Origin: Peromyscus leucopus
Lineage: Eukaryota > Chordata > Mammalia > Rodentia > Cricetidae
NCBI RefSeq assembly: GCF_004664715.2
Contig: NC_051086.1
Span: 68,950,986 to 69,014,985, forward strand
DNA: 64,000 nt
Direction: 5' to 3'
Shown: positions 11,149 through 25,877 of the stretch, piece after piece
Layout of the letters: each line of letters begins with the position of its first letter
Numbering within the stretch: the first letter of the stretch is position 1
Program-made: the position numbers and the translations under genes
Notes under the pieces: model-generated
What the model was told of the DNA's origin: nothing
Database searches by the model: none
The model's input: only the letters and a program-made list of their open reading frames with translations

Positions 11149-13824
11149 AATTTCTGCATCAGCAATATTGTGTGAGTGCGCATGTGGTACTGAGTTTTGC
11201 CTTCTGTTTCTATAGTTAGTGCTTTCCAAAAGTTTTATAAGTGCGTAGCAGACAGTCATGCTTATGTCCCCGGAAAAATAACCCTTATTCATAAACTGCT
11301 TCTGTATTACTCACAGTCACCTTTAAAAAAGAAGTAAAATTTATATGTGGAATTGTAGTCTATGGTTTTTACTAAGCGTCCTCTGAGTGCTGGGCTGAAT
11401 TGTGAGCCTGTTCTGAGGACTTTCAAAAGTTCAGTTTCTCTCTTTGCAAGATGATGTGATGTATGCAGATGCGATCCTTCCCCTGTTGTGTTCCCTTCTC
11501 TTTAAACCTTCAAGCATGATTTATAATATAGTATAAGTAAGTTTGGATGGGCTATTAATGTTTTTAGTCGTTTAAAATAAAGTAGTTCTGGTTGCCTCTC
11601 CAGTCTAGTTTTAGGAAAAAATTAGAGTGAGAGAAAATTTCTAAATCCTTTTGAAAAATCTTTATTACATGGAAACTAGTGAAGCTCATAAAGAAATCTA
11701 ACTTTCAGTCACTTTGTAGCCATTGAAATTCTTAATATTTGTTTCCACTCAAACGCAAATATTGCCAGTCCACTTAAGTCTTGGTAAAGGAGAGCAATGG
11801 CGCTCCTGTCTCAGCCCCTGCCACGCTCTGTCCCTCTCCGCAGCCGGGTGCCTCGCTGCTCAGTGCCACCCACTGCTGCCGCCTCCGTCCCTGGTGCGTG
11901 GCATGGTTATCCTGGAGGAAACCATTGTCCTTCATTTCTAAAGCAGGTGTCTCGAGAGGGAGGGTTTTGTTTCTGTTTCTTTTTCTTTCTCCTGTTTGCC
12001 TTCGAATGTAAAGCAGGCAAGAGAAATCCAACGTTGATCTAGATAGTGATGGAGGGTCGTTAGACTTTCCAGCATTTGGGAAACGATGGGATATTGGTGA
12101 GCTGGCAGTGACAGCGGTTCCCGTTTCTAAACGTTTTCTCAGAGGAAGTGACAGCATTAAACTCCCGCTTTTATTTACCACTGTGTTTATTTTGCTTTGT
12201 GTTTGCGTGTTCTGTTTTCCTCTTGGATTCCTTAGGAAGGGCTTATTGCATGAGGTATTTTATGGCTATTATTTTGCCATCATTGACAAATGTTGTGTTC
12301 ATTTCATTTTTCTTTTATGTTTTGCTGAAAAGTTAATCCACACTCTCGCTCGATGTAGCAAAGAGGCAGTCGGCATCAGTAGGAAGGCATCTTAGGGACT
12401 TCTGTGTTCTGCTGTGCGTCTCTATAAACTGTCAGTGTGCATGCCGTGTTCTCCTGTATGTTTTTTTAAACTCACGGGTGAATCCATATCATCAAACCAG
12501 CTAAACTCCTGTGCAACAATTAAAATGGAAGTACTATTTTAATCATTGTATTATCAATATAGTAAGTGTATAAGGCTAAGTAAATAAAAAGAAGTTCACT
12601 GCACACACTCAGGAGACCTTCTTAAATTGGCCAGTGCTCTCTGTTGGAACTTGTTGAGACTCCTTCTGAGGAGAATGGTGTTGAGGGCAAGCAGGAAGAG
12701 GTTACCATTACATACAGTCCTCGCTGCGCAGGGCAGGTTAGCAGCCCGTACGTCCGGATGATTGTCAGCGCTGCCCTCTTCTGCTCTGTTACTTGCATAC
12801 CCTCTTTCTCTGCCTTTGTTTTTCCTGTCAACAGCAGGGTATTTTGCGATAGAAATACTCTGGGTCCTTGTAGAAAGGTTCGTGTGTAGCCTGTTGCATA
12901 CACACGTGAGAAGAAGACTGTTTTGGTCATACTAGGGCATTCTTGAACATAATTTTTTAAAATTAAGATCAGGAGCAAATGGAGCCAGAGTTATAGTTTC
13001 TAACTTTGAGTAGAACACATAAAAAATGTTTTCTAAGTAGCGTTCTTTTTTATTACATTATCTCTTTTTATTTCTCCACAAGACTTATACAGTCATGCAC
13101 ATATCTTTATGTTTCTATTTTGCTTAAATGACAAAGTCATGCCAGATGGAGACTGATGGAAATAACTTGATATGTACTAGCTCCCCCAAATATTCTTTCT
13201 CCCCTGTTCGGCACTGCGGCATGAGAGGAGCATGGATAAAAAATATCTTTATTCAAATTGCCTTCTTAACTCATGAGATTTACTGACATCCTATCACCGG
13301 ATAAAGGATAACTGATGAAATGTAAGAATAGAGTAATAGTTTTTTTTCATACATTCAACATGATTTTACCCTAAAATGTCGTTTCTCATAACACATTTGA
13401 GTTTGTATAAAACGGTAGTGTGCTAGGGCTGGCTTTCAAAGTGGACTGTAGAAGTATAATGAAATTTAGCTGCTGCTAGTCCCAGGCTTGCTGAAATGTA
13501 AGATGATAAATGGATAGAATGTTCTCAAAGGATGCATTGATGCCCTATAATTTTTCCACTTTTCACGATTCTGTTAGAAAGCTGGTCTTTTGGACCAGTA
13601 ATATTTTTTGAGTTGTTTAAATACTTTAAAGGAACCATATATTCTCTCTTGAAATGGCATGGCCGCTTGTTATTACATGATTAAGTAACACCAACCACAA
13701 CAAAAATCTCACCCAGTAATTTGCCAGTTTGAACTGGTCTCTGTGAAGCTCACTTGTATACCGTCCTGTCCCTGACTCCTGATTGTCCCACATTGCAAAC
13801 ACTTTTCAAAGAAACTCTTTAGTG

Positions 13825-14165
13825 GAGGCTGTGGAGATAGTGCAAGCAAGAGGGCCAGAATTCAGGTTCCCAGCACCCATATAAAAAGCAAAGCATGGGA
13901 TCAAATGTCTGTAACTCCAGCCTGGGGAGATGGGGAGAGGGGGAGGTGAGGCGAATAGGTGGATCCCCGGATCTTGCTGGCCAACTAGTCAGTTGGTAGG
14001 CTCTAGACTCAGCGAGAGAACTGTCTCCAAAAAGACAGTCATGATGACAATGACGTCATCAAGGACAACAAGGTAGAGAGCAGTAGAGGAAGACACCTGA
14101 CTTTGGCTGCTGCTCTCCATCACAAATGCACACACACCTTTACACACACAAATACAAATAAATAT
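13825..14165 (+). repeat. Long tRNA-derived rodent SINE (B2/B3/B4 class)
   Basis: 'gaattcaggttcccagcacc', 'tctgtaactccagcctgggg', 'agcgagagaactgtctccaa', 'agaggaagacacctgacttt' and a (CA)-rich tail occur in the order of a long rodent SINE. The class is clear but the subfamily is not certain by eye. Confidence 0.7.
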
Positions 14166-16046
14166 TCCAGAGTGGTTTCTCTCTCCTCTCCTAGCCCTGG
14201 AAACCCCTAAGGGGCATGTCACAGATGGCAGTCACAGGAGCCTGTCAGTTAAGTGTTAGTCCCTCAGTGATGGAGTGAGATCTGTTGAAGGGCAGCACAC
14301 ACTCTAAGGTAACACACAAGGAGATGCACATAGACAATTATTTGTGGCTTTAAGTGACCTAGATATTGGGAGGGCACACACACACGCTCAAGTGTGGGAG
14401 GAATGATGATGCTGTGGCCTTTCTGGTGGGTTCTATGGCAGAACAGCTATGCAGAAAACAAAGTGTGGGACCACATCCATGACATCACATAAACCATTCT
14501 TCAAAGACTGATGCAATATTTTACTCTTCTCTGGGAAGCTGACCACAATTGGTTTTGATATTTTCTATATGTATGTGATTTAGTGGGAACAATGTGTTCA
14601 GCGAGTATTAATACGTAGTTGAAAGAAGTGTGTGTACTATAGTGGTTCAAAGTGGAAGTTCAGCCGGACGGACCAGGGCAGCATCTATTCCAGTCCCCCC
14701 ACTCCCTCAGGAAAAAGTGCCAACACAGAAATCTCAGGAAATCAGATGCTGGAGAGTGTCTCAAGTGTAGCAGGGACAGGAGGAAAAGTGAGATTACTAA
14801 AGTACTATCTGAAAAATAGGCAAAATCTGTGAGCTCTAGATGGAAATGTGTGTCGTGTTCTGAACTGCGAGGTCCCCACTTCCGGGAGCCTGGCTTGCTT
14901 TCTCTAACATAGTAGGTCCTCAGCCTTGAACACCCTGCAGAATCTGCTGGGGACAGGGAGGTGGCTCTGAAAATTACATTGGCTCAGATTCTTGCAAACT
15001 TTTGCTTTATGACATCTGGGATGGCGTCTGATTAGTGTTTGCTCAGGGTCTGAGAGGTTTTCAGTGACTCTGCTATCTGGAGAGCACACTGTGAGAACCA
15101 ACATAGTCCCCAGCCCTGCACAGTAGGCGTTACCATTTATATCATGCTCTGAGCGGGAAGTTACTTAAGGAAGAGTCACATAGCTAATGAATGGCATGTG
15201 GTAGGGCGTTCCAGTCGGGTTTCTTCTGGACCCCAGAAACCAGTCTGCCCATTGCAGCCTGTCTAGTAGGAGGTACTAGGATAAAGTGAGGCAACACAAG
15301 AAGGTGGTGCTCATATTGGTGGTAGGACTCCCTGCAGAGCTGAGCCTCAGGCCCGACCGTCATGGGATCCATCCAGGCTGTGACGCCTGCCAGGGTGTCA
15401 TTCTGGGCTATGAATTAGAGAGGTAATCTATGGAAGGTGGTCATATAGTTGCTAGTTAGTGTTGAGAAACTTGATAATTCAAAAGAGAACAGAACTTCAA
15501 GGATTGAAAGAAGATGCAAGCTTGTAAGTAGAATGTAGGGATATGAAAATGTAAATGTATTGTGCACAACCGAGGGAAACAGGTTCTTAGTGGGAGTCAC
15601 TTGAAGTAGCAGTGGTTAGTACATACATCCTTGGTCATGGCAGAGAGAGAACAGATTTGTGGTCAGGAAGTTGTCAGTATTAGCTCTGTCCTGGTCCTTT
15701 CACTGAACAAAATAGATGAATCATTTTCACAAATCAGCAGGAAAAGAAACAACGGCAGGAGGATGGCTGACTCTGATTGCAATAGGTCATTGCAGTAGAC
15801 CCTCTAGCGTGGGACTCTGCAGAGGCACCACCACGGCTTCGTTTGAACCATCCCCATTTCCATGCATGCTTCTCTGTGTACTGTGCGGGTAGTCTCGTTG
15901 ATGTCAGAACGAACTGTTAGCGGTGGAGATGCGTGTGCCCCTTCTTTACTCCCCTGAACAATTTCCAGTGGAACGTTAGCCGTCTGAAAGGGGCGGCTGT
16001 AATTCCCAACCCAGCACCCAGTTCCAAAGCAATTTGTTTCACTTTG

Positions 16047-16164
16047 TGGAGACACTCTCTTCCTATGTCACCCAGGCTAACCTTGGAACTCTGTCACAGA
16101 AAAGTATTCCCCCGGCCCCGGGTTCTCAGGAGCTGGGACCACAGGTGTGTGCCACCACACCCAG
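16047..16164 (-). repeat. Diverged B1-like SINE close to a Bcas3 exon
   Basis: 'cctatgtcacccaggctaac' and 'ggaccacaggtgtgtgccac' give the minus-strand 7SL-SINE layout. It ends about 190 bp before the first visible exon. Confidence 0.7.
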
Positions 16165-16330
16165 CTCTCTTAACAAGGCCCTGTAACTTTGGAAGCCTTT
16201 CAGTTTTCCATTGGTCAGTAGCTCTCTGAGGGGAATGCATGGCTGTTCTGTAGCACCCCCATGTTTAGTGGTGGGGCCTAATTTGGGGGAAAGCTTTCCC
16301 AACATGGAAGACTGTGGTTCATTGTGGTAA

Positions 16331-16525
<195 letters not shown>

Positions 16526-16752
16526 TAGGTCACGGGGTGACTGTTAGTTCTTACTAAAATAAAATTAGGTCCACTTCTTTCTTTTTATCTATCATGTCTG
16601 GCCTTAACTAATCAAGTCTCTCCAAGAATTAAAACTATTTTCTCACACAAATGGGTAATGAATTTACCATTGACTGATATTTTTATTTTCGCCAGGCTGT
16701 CCTTGAACTCACAGAGGTCTATCAGCCTTTCTAATGGTGCTATTATATTTGT

Positions 16753-16754
<2 letters not shown>

Positions 16755-16822
<68 letters not shown>
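16755..16822. repeat. (TC)n microsatellite
   Basis: Uninterrupted TC dinucleotide run of about 34 units; it produces artefactual Ser-Leu and Arg-Glu ORFs on both strands. Confidence 0.98.
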
Positions 16823-16828
<6 letters not shown>

Positions 16829-17002
16829 TTGCACATTTGATCTCAGGACTGTCTATTTTGTACCCATTCTGTTACTTTCAGGTTTTGCACCAGCTAATTT
16901 CATAGTATTGTCTCTGAAGTAGGAAGGAGAAAATTCTGTAACGTCGGGACCAACCAATCCCACTAATGTTAGATACTGTTAGCTAAGGTATATGTTGTGC
17001 TT

Positions 17003-17170
17003 TGTGTGGGACCTGTGTGCATGTGAATGCATTTGCCTGCAGAGGATGGCCAGTCCCCTGGAGCTGAAGTTACAGGTGGCTGTGAGCTGCAGGCTTTGTG
17101 CTGGGGACTGAATTCACCCCTCGGCAAGAGCAGCAGGTGCTCTCAACTGCCGAACCATCTCTCTGATTCC
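17003..17170 (-). repeat. B2/B3-type SINE
   Basis: 'ctggagctgaagttacaggt', 'gtgctggggactgaattcac' and 'aactgccgaaccatctctct' match a reversed B3-like copy. Confidence 0.8.
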
Positions 17171-17349
17171 TGCCAATTATTATTATAAAATAACAACAAC
17201 AATAGTAATAGTAAAACAACAAAATCTCCAAGCCCCCCAAAATAAAACAGAAATGCCAGACTGTTACTGAGAAATAAGTGTCATGGTCTGTGGTTATCAC
17301 TGCTCCTTTGAGTTGTTGGGATTGCTATGTTCTTCTTTGCTTTTTACTT

Positions 17350-17540
17350 AAATTTTTTTTTTTTTAAATTTTAAGTGTATGAATATTTTGCCTTCATGTG
17401 TGTATGTACACCAAGTGTATGATGGGATCCATGGAAGTTGGAAGGGGGCTTTGGACCCTCTGGAACTGGAGTTAATTTGGTGAGCCACGTGTGGGTGGGT
17501 GTTCAATTGCTCTTCACCCCTGAGCCATCTCTCCAGCTCC
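17350..17540 (-). repeat. B2/B3-type SINE
   Basis: Poly(T)/AT tail at the left, 'ctggaactggagttaatttg' in the middle and 'tgagccatctctccagctcc' at the right: a reversed, near full-length copy. Confidence 0.85.
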
Positions 17541-18624
17541 AGCTGCTGTGTTTTTAACCTGCTTTGATCACCGGGATCAATACCTAGAATCTTTGTGTAA
17601 TTATTGTCTTAGTATGTGATTTGTTATCATGTGTATATTTTTTCTTTTTCCAGTTACAAGGCTTGAACCTAGGACCTTTTCTATGGTCTCTGTATAGAAG
17701 AGAATGTTTACATTCATTTACCAAGTAAAGAGTTTTGAGTACTTTATTGTGATTCAATTAGGTCACATACTGGCCTGCCCCTGGCTAGTTCCACAGTTGT
17801 TTTGTTCTTGGCAGAAGTGGCTCTTCTCCATGCTCTCTGTTGGCAGTCAGACACCAGCGTTTCCCTGGCTGTCCCCTTTCAGTGACCGCTCCCTTGTAAT
17901 AGGAGCCCAGCACAGCAGGTGCCTTCCCAGTCAGCAAGGACACTGGAGAGGAGGCAAGCCTCCCATTCTCTTATCCCATCTTTATTTTTTTGTTAGTACC
18001 TTTGGTTTAATGATGCTATCGGAAGGACTTTTTGTTACTCATTAAAACCTTTAGCAAAGCTCCATTTCAAACGGGTCTCCCTTCTGTCCTAATTACCCCT
18101 TTTGCTTGCTCCTCCTTTATGTCCCACTGGCTAGTCATTGGCCAGTCTCTCAAATCAGCTGTAATGGATTCATCTGACACAGAGATAAGATGACCCACAC
18201 AGCGTTCATAAGTGATCTTAAGTCCTCCTCGGCTTACTGTAAAACATGAGATTGAGCACCGAGCCTGCCCGGGCCGTGTGTACATGTATATGCCCTATAA
18301 AGTCCTTTGATTACATCCATACCAGCACTGATTTCTCTGTGGATCGCTGGCCTTTCTTTTCCACAGGAGCCAGTAATCCCATTGAGAAATGGAACAAGAA
18401 CTAGTTTGAGGAGGCTCTTTACTTTTTTTTTTTTTTTTTCTTATTGTTTCTGGTTCACAGGCAAATTGAGAGAAAGCTAAAGAGAATTTCTGGCTGTTCC
18501 TTGGCTCATTTGTGCTCAGCCTGTGTTGGGAGGGTGCTGTATTTATTTCAGCTGATGGCCTTGCACTACAGACAGGTGTTTTTGTTTGTTTTCATTCAGA
18601 TGTTAATATTTAAGTTTGCTGTTT

Positions 18625-18962
18625 GTGTGCGTGAGTGTGTGCGTGGGTATGTGTGTAGAGGTCCCAGAGGTGGATGTTGGGTGTCTTGCTCTATTTTTTC
18701 AGCCTTGTTTGGTTGAGTCAGGGTCTTCCTGAACCTGGAGCTCATTTGGTGACCAGGGAATCCAGTGATCCTCACTTTGCATCCCTTTTCAGCACGGACA
18801 TTACAGGCTCATGTTTGACTGTGCCCATTCGTGGTTTTTGTTTTTATTTTGGGTGGTTGGGTTTCTTTGTTAGTTTTGGTTTTCAGTGGATTCTGGGGCT
18901 TGAGTTCATAGTCTCGTGTCTGCACAGCAAGCACTCTTCACTATTGAACCATCTCCCCCACT
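18625..18962 (-). repeat. Composite B4-like SINE
   Basis: Reversed: a GT-rich tail, a 'gagtcagggtcttcctgaac' / 'cattacaggctcatgtttga' half, then 'ttgagttcatagtctcgtgt' and 'cactattgaaccatctcccc' at the right. The layout of a long composite rodent SINE, diverged. Confidence 0.55.
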
Positions 18963-19376
18963 GATGAATTTACGTCTTCCAGGAAAACATAGTTGAACTG
19001 TTAGGATGACTTAGTTCCACACCTAGCTTTTCATGCAGGTCAGATGTTCAAGCCAGTGCAATTCAACCTTATTGCATAGATTATTCATTTTCAGGTAATC
19101 CTCCCATGTTCTACTCATGTCATTTATTTTCCACAATATGTGGGATAATAAATAAGATAGGAAATTCAAAATTTTATAACATAGTGTTGAGCTGTATTAC
19201 AGTTTTGAACATAATGGTATCATTCTTGAGACAAATTGATTTATATTTGAAAATGTAGTGGTGTGTTCACTGGCATCTGCTTATGCAAGGCACCTTCAGA
19301 GAATGTGCAGATGCCACGGGACAGAGCTCTTACTATTTTCTTCTGGCAGCCCAGATGCAGACAGCAGGGTCAGTAA

Positions 19377-20200
<824 letters not shown>

Positions 20201-21228
20201 TTGTGCATGATGATATTTTGCACTGTCTCAGGGGATGTAATCAGAGATTACAATCTCTCTTTGAACTTTTTATATTTTTGATTGTGAGCCTAGCCTTTAA
20301 TAGAGACAGCTCTCCAGCCCATTTGAACGTCTTGTTCTTTGTTTCTCGTGTGTGCATTTCTTCGTCTTGTGTTTCCCTTATTCCAGTCTCACGTGCTCCT
20401 TGAAAGTAATGCTGTTAAGGGAAATAGGAACTAATACCAAGAGATCCTAAGGTATCCTTTAAAGTGATCCTCCAGGATGCAATGGTTAGGCACTCAGGAA
20501 GTGTTTAAGAATCATCTCAACTCATGTAATGAGTAGAATTTTTATAAGCTAGCATAGAAGAAGAAATGAAACCTGGAATAAAACCCACTTAATATAGTGA
20601 ATTGTGCAAGGGAGAAAAACAATCACCCGACATGTATGAAAGGAAACAGATAAAAATGGATATGAAAATGACCCCTCTCCTTTTGACATTTTAAAATATT
20701 CTATTGATTTTTTTTTTCTCATGGCTCCAGCATTCTTTACTAGTACTCACTATGCAGGATAGATCTGATCAATATCTGATTTATCAAGCTTATTTAAAAT
20801 TCAGCAGATCTAATTAAACTTACTGCAGTCTCACTGTTGAAATAGCTAATTCAATGCAAAGTAAGCTGTCCATTTACACAGCTACTTTTTTAAAGATCAC
20901 TTTTACATACTTTGTTTCGAGTTGAAGATGTCTAACACTGGTCAAAAATGAGATAAAATGGCATCTCTGTAATTGGCATTTGAATACTGCTCCTCTCTTT
21001 TTTGTCTTTCTTATCTAGCTGATTACAGTCTAGTTCTGATAAGGTAACGTTGGCTCCTTGTTATCTGTGTGGCACATTGCCACCTTTTTAGTTTGTAAAG
21101 TTCTTGGCCTTGTATGTCAAGTTAAAGAGCATCGATCTTAATGATTACACATTCGTTTTAATGCTCAGAAGTCGTGAGAGACTCTATCAGGGTCTGTGGG
21201 TGATTTACATCCCATCTATGAAGCTTAA

Positions 21229-21510
<282 letters not shown>

Positions 21511-22597
21511 TAACTATGCAGAAGTTTTGGAAAAAAATCAACAAAACAACCCACAAAACAAAGCAAACTACCTAGAACGTGTGAGCTAGCAGGCCACGGA
21601 GAGCAGCTCACCAGAGCCTGGGACCTGTTCCTAAGAGAATAAAAAGAAGCACTCCATCACAGGACGCCACCATAGCAGCTTCTGCCTGTTGTGGAGCTTT
21701 ATGTGGACTCCTTGATGGGCTCAACTTGATTGGGTTTTTGTTTGTGTTTGATGCTGGGGATCAGGCCTTGCACGTGCTTGTGGAGTACCCCTCAACTGAG
21801 CTGGTTTCCTTGTGTCCCATTGCTATTTGTAGATATTGATGTTCATCCAGCCAGATACTTTTATTTTTAATATGGGAAGCATGAAGAGACAATTTAATAT
21901 TTATTATCCAGTTTGTCTTCATAGAATTAAAAATGCTTTACAATTATAATTCAATCGGGAAGAATATACTGAATCCTAATTGAACCTGATGGCTCTGAGC
22001 ACTGCAGGCCCTTAGAAACTTCCTAGAAATCAACAATGACAGATTTTTAATGGTAGTTGTTGTGCTTAGCAATTATGCAGCTTGAGTTAAAATAGTTGTA
22101 GAGCTGTTTTATTTCATTTTATAATGTGTTACATATTATGTTGGAATCAGGAAAAATTTATAGGCTTTGTTCTGCAGTTATGAAACGCCATAAATAATAA
22201 ATAGTTGGCAGTCTTATTCCTGTACGTTTGAACTCGGCTTTTTCTAGCACATATTTGTCAAGTGCCTACTATGCGTCGGGTACTTGTAGTATAAAGGGTA
22301 GTCAGTTAGTGCTTCTAGCCCCAAGCTACTCACTGTCCAATGCGAGAGACAAATGCGAGTCAGAAACACTGGGATAAATTTCTCTGGAGAATCTTGCCTT
22401 CAGGACTGCTCTGAACTGAAGGCACGGGGGGAGGTGGAGAAGGGCAGCATGGTGGAGGGGGAGATGTGGAAAAGGATGTAGAGATTTGCCATTTTCAGTT
22501 TTTTAAATCATATTGTTAGATGATACAGGACAAATGTGGCATATATGGTTTCAAAGAAAAATTGTGAACATTTTTTTTTTTAAACTACTTCTTCCCT

Positions 22598-22750
22598 TTT
22601 TTGTTTTTTGTTTTTGAGTCAGGGTTTCCCTGCATAGCCCTGGCTGTCCTGGAACTAGCTCTGTAGACCAGACCTGCCTTGAACTCACAAAGATACACCT
22701 GCCTCTGCCTCCCAAGTGCTGGGATTAAAGGCGGGCGCCACCACTGCCCA
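22598..22750 (-). repeat. B1 SINE
   Basis: 'gagtcagggtttccctgcat', 'cctggctgtcctggaactag' and 'gctgggattaaaggcgggcg' in minus-strand B1 order. Confidence 0.92.
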
Positions 22751-23825
22751 GTATCACTTCTCAATAAAAGGCAAACCCCCTAATCATTGAGTTGTTGTTG
22801 ACTCAGCTGATCCCAGCTCCATTTTGTTGTTTTGATGCCTGTTAGTTCTGATTAGCTGACAGTGTAAGTCTGAAGTATCTAAAAAGATAAAGGAAAGTTA
22901 AAAACCATGCTGCATCTCTTCATTTTTCATACCAGTCATAAGCTGGTTGATACCATTGACTTTAGCTGCCTCTAACACTTTTGTCCAGTTTAATGAAACT
23001 CACTACTGCTGCTGATAGCCATCCATCAAGTGCTTTCATGCATGGTGATGACACCATCCGAGTTGCACATAGTAGGTCAGTGTAGACCACTTCCCTTCTC
23101 CTAAGTCTCCCTCAGCACCACTGGATGGCAGTTTTAGAAAGCTCACTCCTGGCAGCTTTGCAGCAGGATGCTTAGAAGAAAGGGATTGGGCAAATAGTTT
23201 TTAAACAAGGAGAGATCTTCATCTATACAGGCCTGTGAGATGCAGGCTTGGCCTAAGCACCTTTACCAACTGGCCCTCTGTTCGGCTTCTATTGTCTCTT
23301 TATATGGATTGGAATGGTACCGATGGGCCTCCTTTTAAAGTTTTACACACACACTCACTGGCCTGCTGGTGTGTTACATAACCGAAGCTGCTAGCTGAAG
23401 AATTCGGACATTTGGGATTACAGTGTAATAGGGGCGGTACTGGTGGTGTTGGTGTAAACAGTGCCTTTACTTCCCCTCTGGAAAACTCCTTGTCTGTAAG
23501 TCCCCTCACAGAAGCCATTTGGAAAGATACTTTACTCCTGCAACACACACTTACTATTTCTGGTGCTGTGGGTGTTTGTTTTGTTTTACTGACCCAAGTT
23601 TAAAATCACCTTTGAACCTAGGGTCTTTCCATGACGTGTAGAACCCTCTCTGTGATGTGCTGGGCTCTGGGATTGGTCCTCAGCAATGATGGGGACATCG
23701 TTGTCCCCTTTATTTTCCAACTTAAAGACTTTGATAAGTATCCTTTAAAACTATTTTTAATTGAACTCCAGAGTCCTACTGTAAACTTCACAAATGTTAC
23801 AGTTTTGTTTTTTGGGTGGTGGTGG

Positions 23826-23856
23826 TTGTTGTTTTTTTTTTTTTTTTTTTTTTTCT
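23826..23856. repeat. Poly(T) tract
   Basis: A long T run after a GGT/GTT-rich lead; no SINE body is recognisable beside it. It causes a poly-Lys ORF on the minus strand. Confidence 0.85.
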
Positions 23857-24433
23857 GTTTTTTGTCTTTTGAGCCATTGAAAAAGTGTAGCAAACTTGCA
23901 CAAACTCCGGCAATGATATAGTAACAGGAAAGAGTGATGTAAAGAGGAAGAGGAAAGAGACTGTCTCAGGGAGAAGAGAGCAGCCCAGAAGGACCCCAGT
24001 CATCCTAACAGAACTGCAGCTGAGGAGAGAAAACCCTGATGGCTCCTACCCACCTTTAAGACAAAGCAAGCAAAGCCCCCACATTCTGTGTTCCTCATCA
24101 TTGTAGCTTTTCCTTCTGTTCAAGAAAATGCCACACTGGGGAGTCCTGACAGTGGAGGCCTCTGTGTTCGTGGTGACCGGATCACATTCCAATAGTTCCT
24201 CTGGAAGCCACCGTGCAGGGTGAGATGGCACCAGAGTCCGTAGTTTTGTTGAACCATTGAAGACTGCCATTTTTAATCATTTTTAAAAAGTGTAATATAT
24301 GATGAATTTATATGTTGAAATTAAATGTGCAGATGGTAATCTTGCTGTTTAGGTCAGTAGAGGTGAAAGTCAAGAATATATATATATTCTTTTGGACATA
24401 AAATTATTGATGAAAATTTTATTGAAATTATTC

Positions 24434-24655
24434 TAGAGCTGTAGAGATGACTCAGTGGTTAAAAGCACTTAGTGCTCTTCTAGAGGACCTGAGTTCAATT
24501 CCCAGGAAGTTTATAAATGCCTGTAACTCCAGCTCCAGGGGATTCAACTCTCTGTTCTGGCTTCCAAAAATATGTGCACGCGGCATGCGTTTGTGCACAA
24601 GCACGTGCACGCGCACACACACACCTCCCTAAATAAAATAAATAAATTTATAAAA
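24434..24655 (+). repeat. B2/B3-type SINE
   Basis: 'gagctgtagagatgactcag', 'gacctgagttcaattcccag', 'ggcttccaaaaatatgtgca', a CA/CG-rich stretch and an 'aaataaaataaataaattt' tail, in order. Confidence 0.88.
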
Positions 24656-25065
24656 AATATAAAATACATTTTTTTGTTGAGATTAGGCATTTATTGTTGA
24701 TATTTTATTTTTCTTTCAAAATCAAACTCACTTCATTGTAGTGTATTCCTTTGACAAAGCTGAAACTAACCTTTACATTAGAGCTTTGTGTACTACTCCA
24801 AAGGACACAGTAACTTTTTCTTTAGTCTTCTTTGGACCTTAATACAAGTTAAAAAAAAAAAAAAGTCAGGAATCACTAGAGTCTAAGCATCTTTATTCCC
24901 CAATAAATTGTGTTCTGCTGGCCCAGCACAGAGAATCCTTAGCATTTAAAGGATTTTTCATTCCAGTTCTAACTTACATGTTTGGGTAAATTTTAATGCC
25001 ACTGTTTTTGCAGTTCAGTAGAGTGAACATTGGTACTCCAGACACAGAATGGTTGGTTTTCCTTG

Positions 25066-25167
<102 letters not shown>

Positions 25168-25707
25168 GAGAGCATTCACATCACTCTTGTCTGTGATTGA
25201 CATTGTCAGTGCCAGGGAAAAACAGCTAAATATGCAGCAATTTTTTTCTGAGCTGCTCTCTGAATGTCGTGTTCTATTAGTCTGACATCCTGGATTGCAT
25301 TGCTGCTGTGGTATGTACCAAGGATGGTGGAGGCACTCAGCAATGTTTCCTTGCATTGTCCATTATAAATATTTGCCCAGCACTGGGAGAGGTGGAAAAG
25401 GAAGACTAAAATGTTTTTCTCTTGTAGAGGAAACTTGTAATGTAGGGCTTATTTAAAGAGTATTTATAGTCCATTGTTGGCTATAGGGTGTGTCATGCTG
25501 CCCTGTCCAGATCGACTCGAATAGTGTATTACATTTGAATATTTCCCTATTGAAACTTTTTCAGGTGGCATGTGCCATTTCCTAGAGAGATTATTTCCAT
25601 GAAATGGTGTTTTTCTGTAAGAAACTAAAGTTTGAACCTCTAGGGCCTTATGTGGACTATATGTGTGTTCTATAGCTTGGATGAACCTTGTGAAATTGTT
25701 GATTGCC

Positions 25708-25877
25708 TTTTTTTTTTTTTTTTTTTTTTTGGTTTTTCGAGACAGGGTTTCTCTGTGTAGCTTTGCGCTTTTCCTGGAACTCACTTGGTAGCCCAGGCTG
25801 GCCTCAAACTCACAAAGATCCACCTGGCTCTGCCTCCCGAGTGCTGGGATTAAAGGCGTGCACCACCACCGCCCGGC
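25708..25877 (-). repeat. B1 SINE with probable target-site duplication
   Basis: A near-intact minus-strand B1 with a T-run and 'cgagacagggtttctctgtg', carrying the 'gctttgcgcttttcctggaa' variant (complement of ...aaaggcgcaaagc...). The flank 'ttgttgattg' occurs at 25696-25705 and again at 25878-25887. Confidence 0.95.

Noticed and set aside
11774..12181. 135-codon minus-strand ORF, the longest in the window
   Set aside because: No recognisable domain, overlaps several other frames of similar length on the opposite strand; a GC-richer intronic patch rather than a gene.
16612..16840. ORFs on both strands over the (TC)n run
   Set aside because: Arg-Glu / Ser-Leu dipeptide strings created by the microsatellite.
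17704..18045. 113-codon plus-strand ORF
   Set aside because: No family, no exon signals in phase with Bcas3; chance.
23618..24003. ORFs with poly-Lys or poly-Phe
   Set aside because: Caused by a poly(T) tract; no family recognised.
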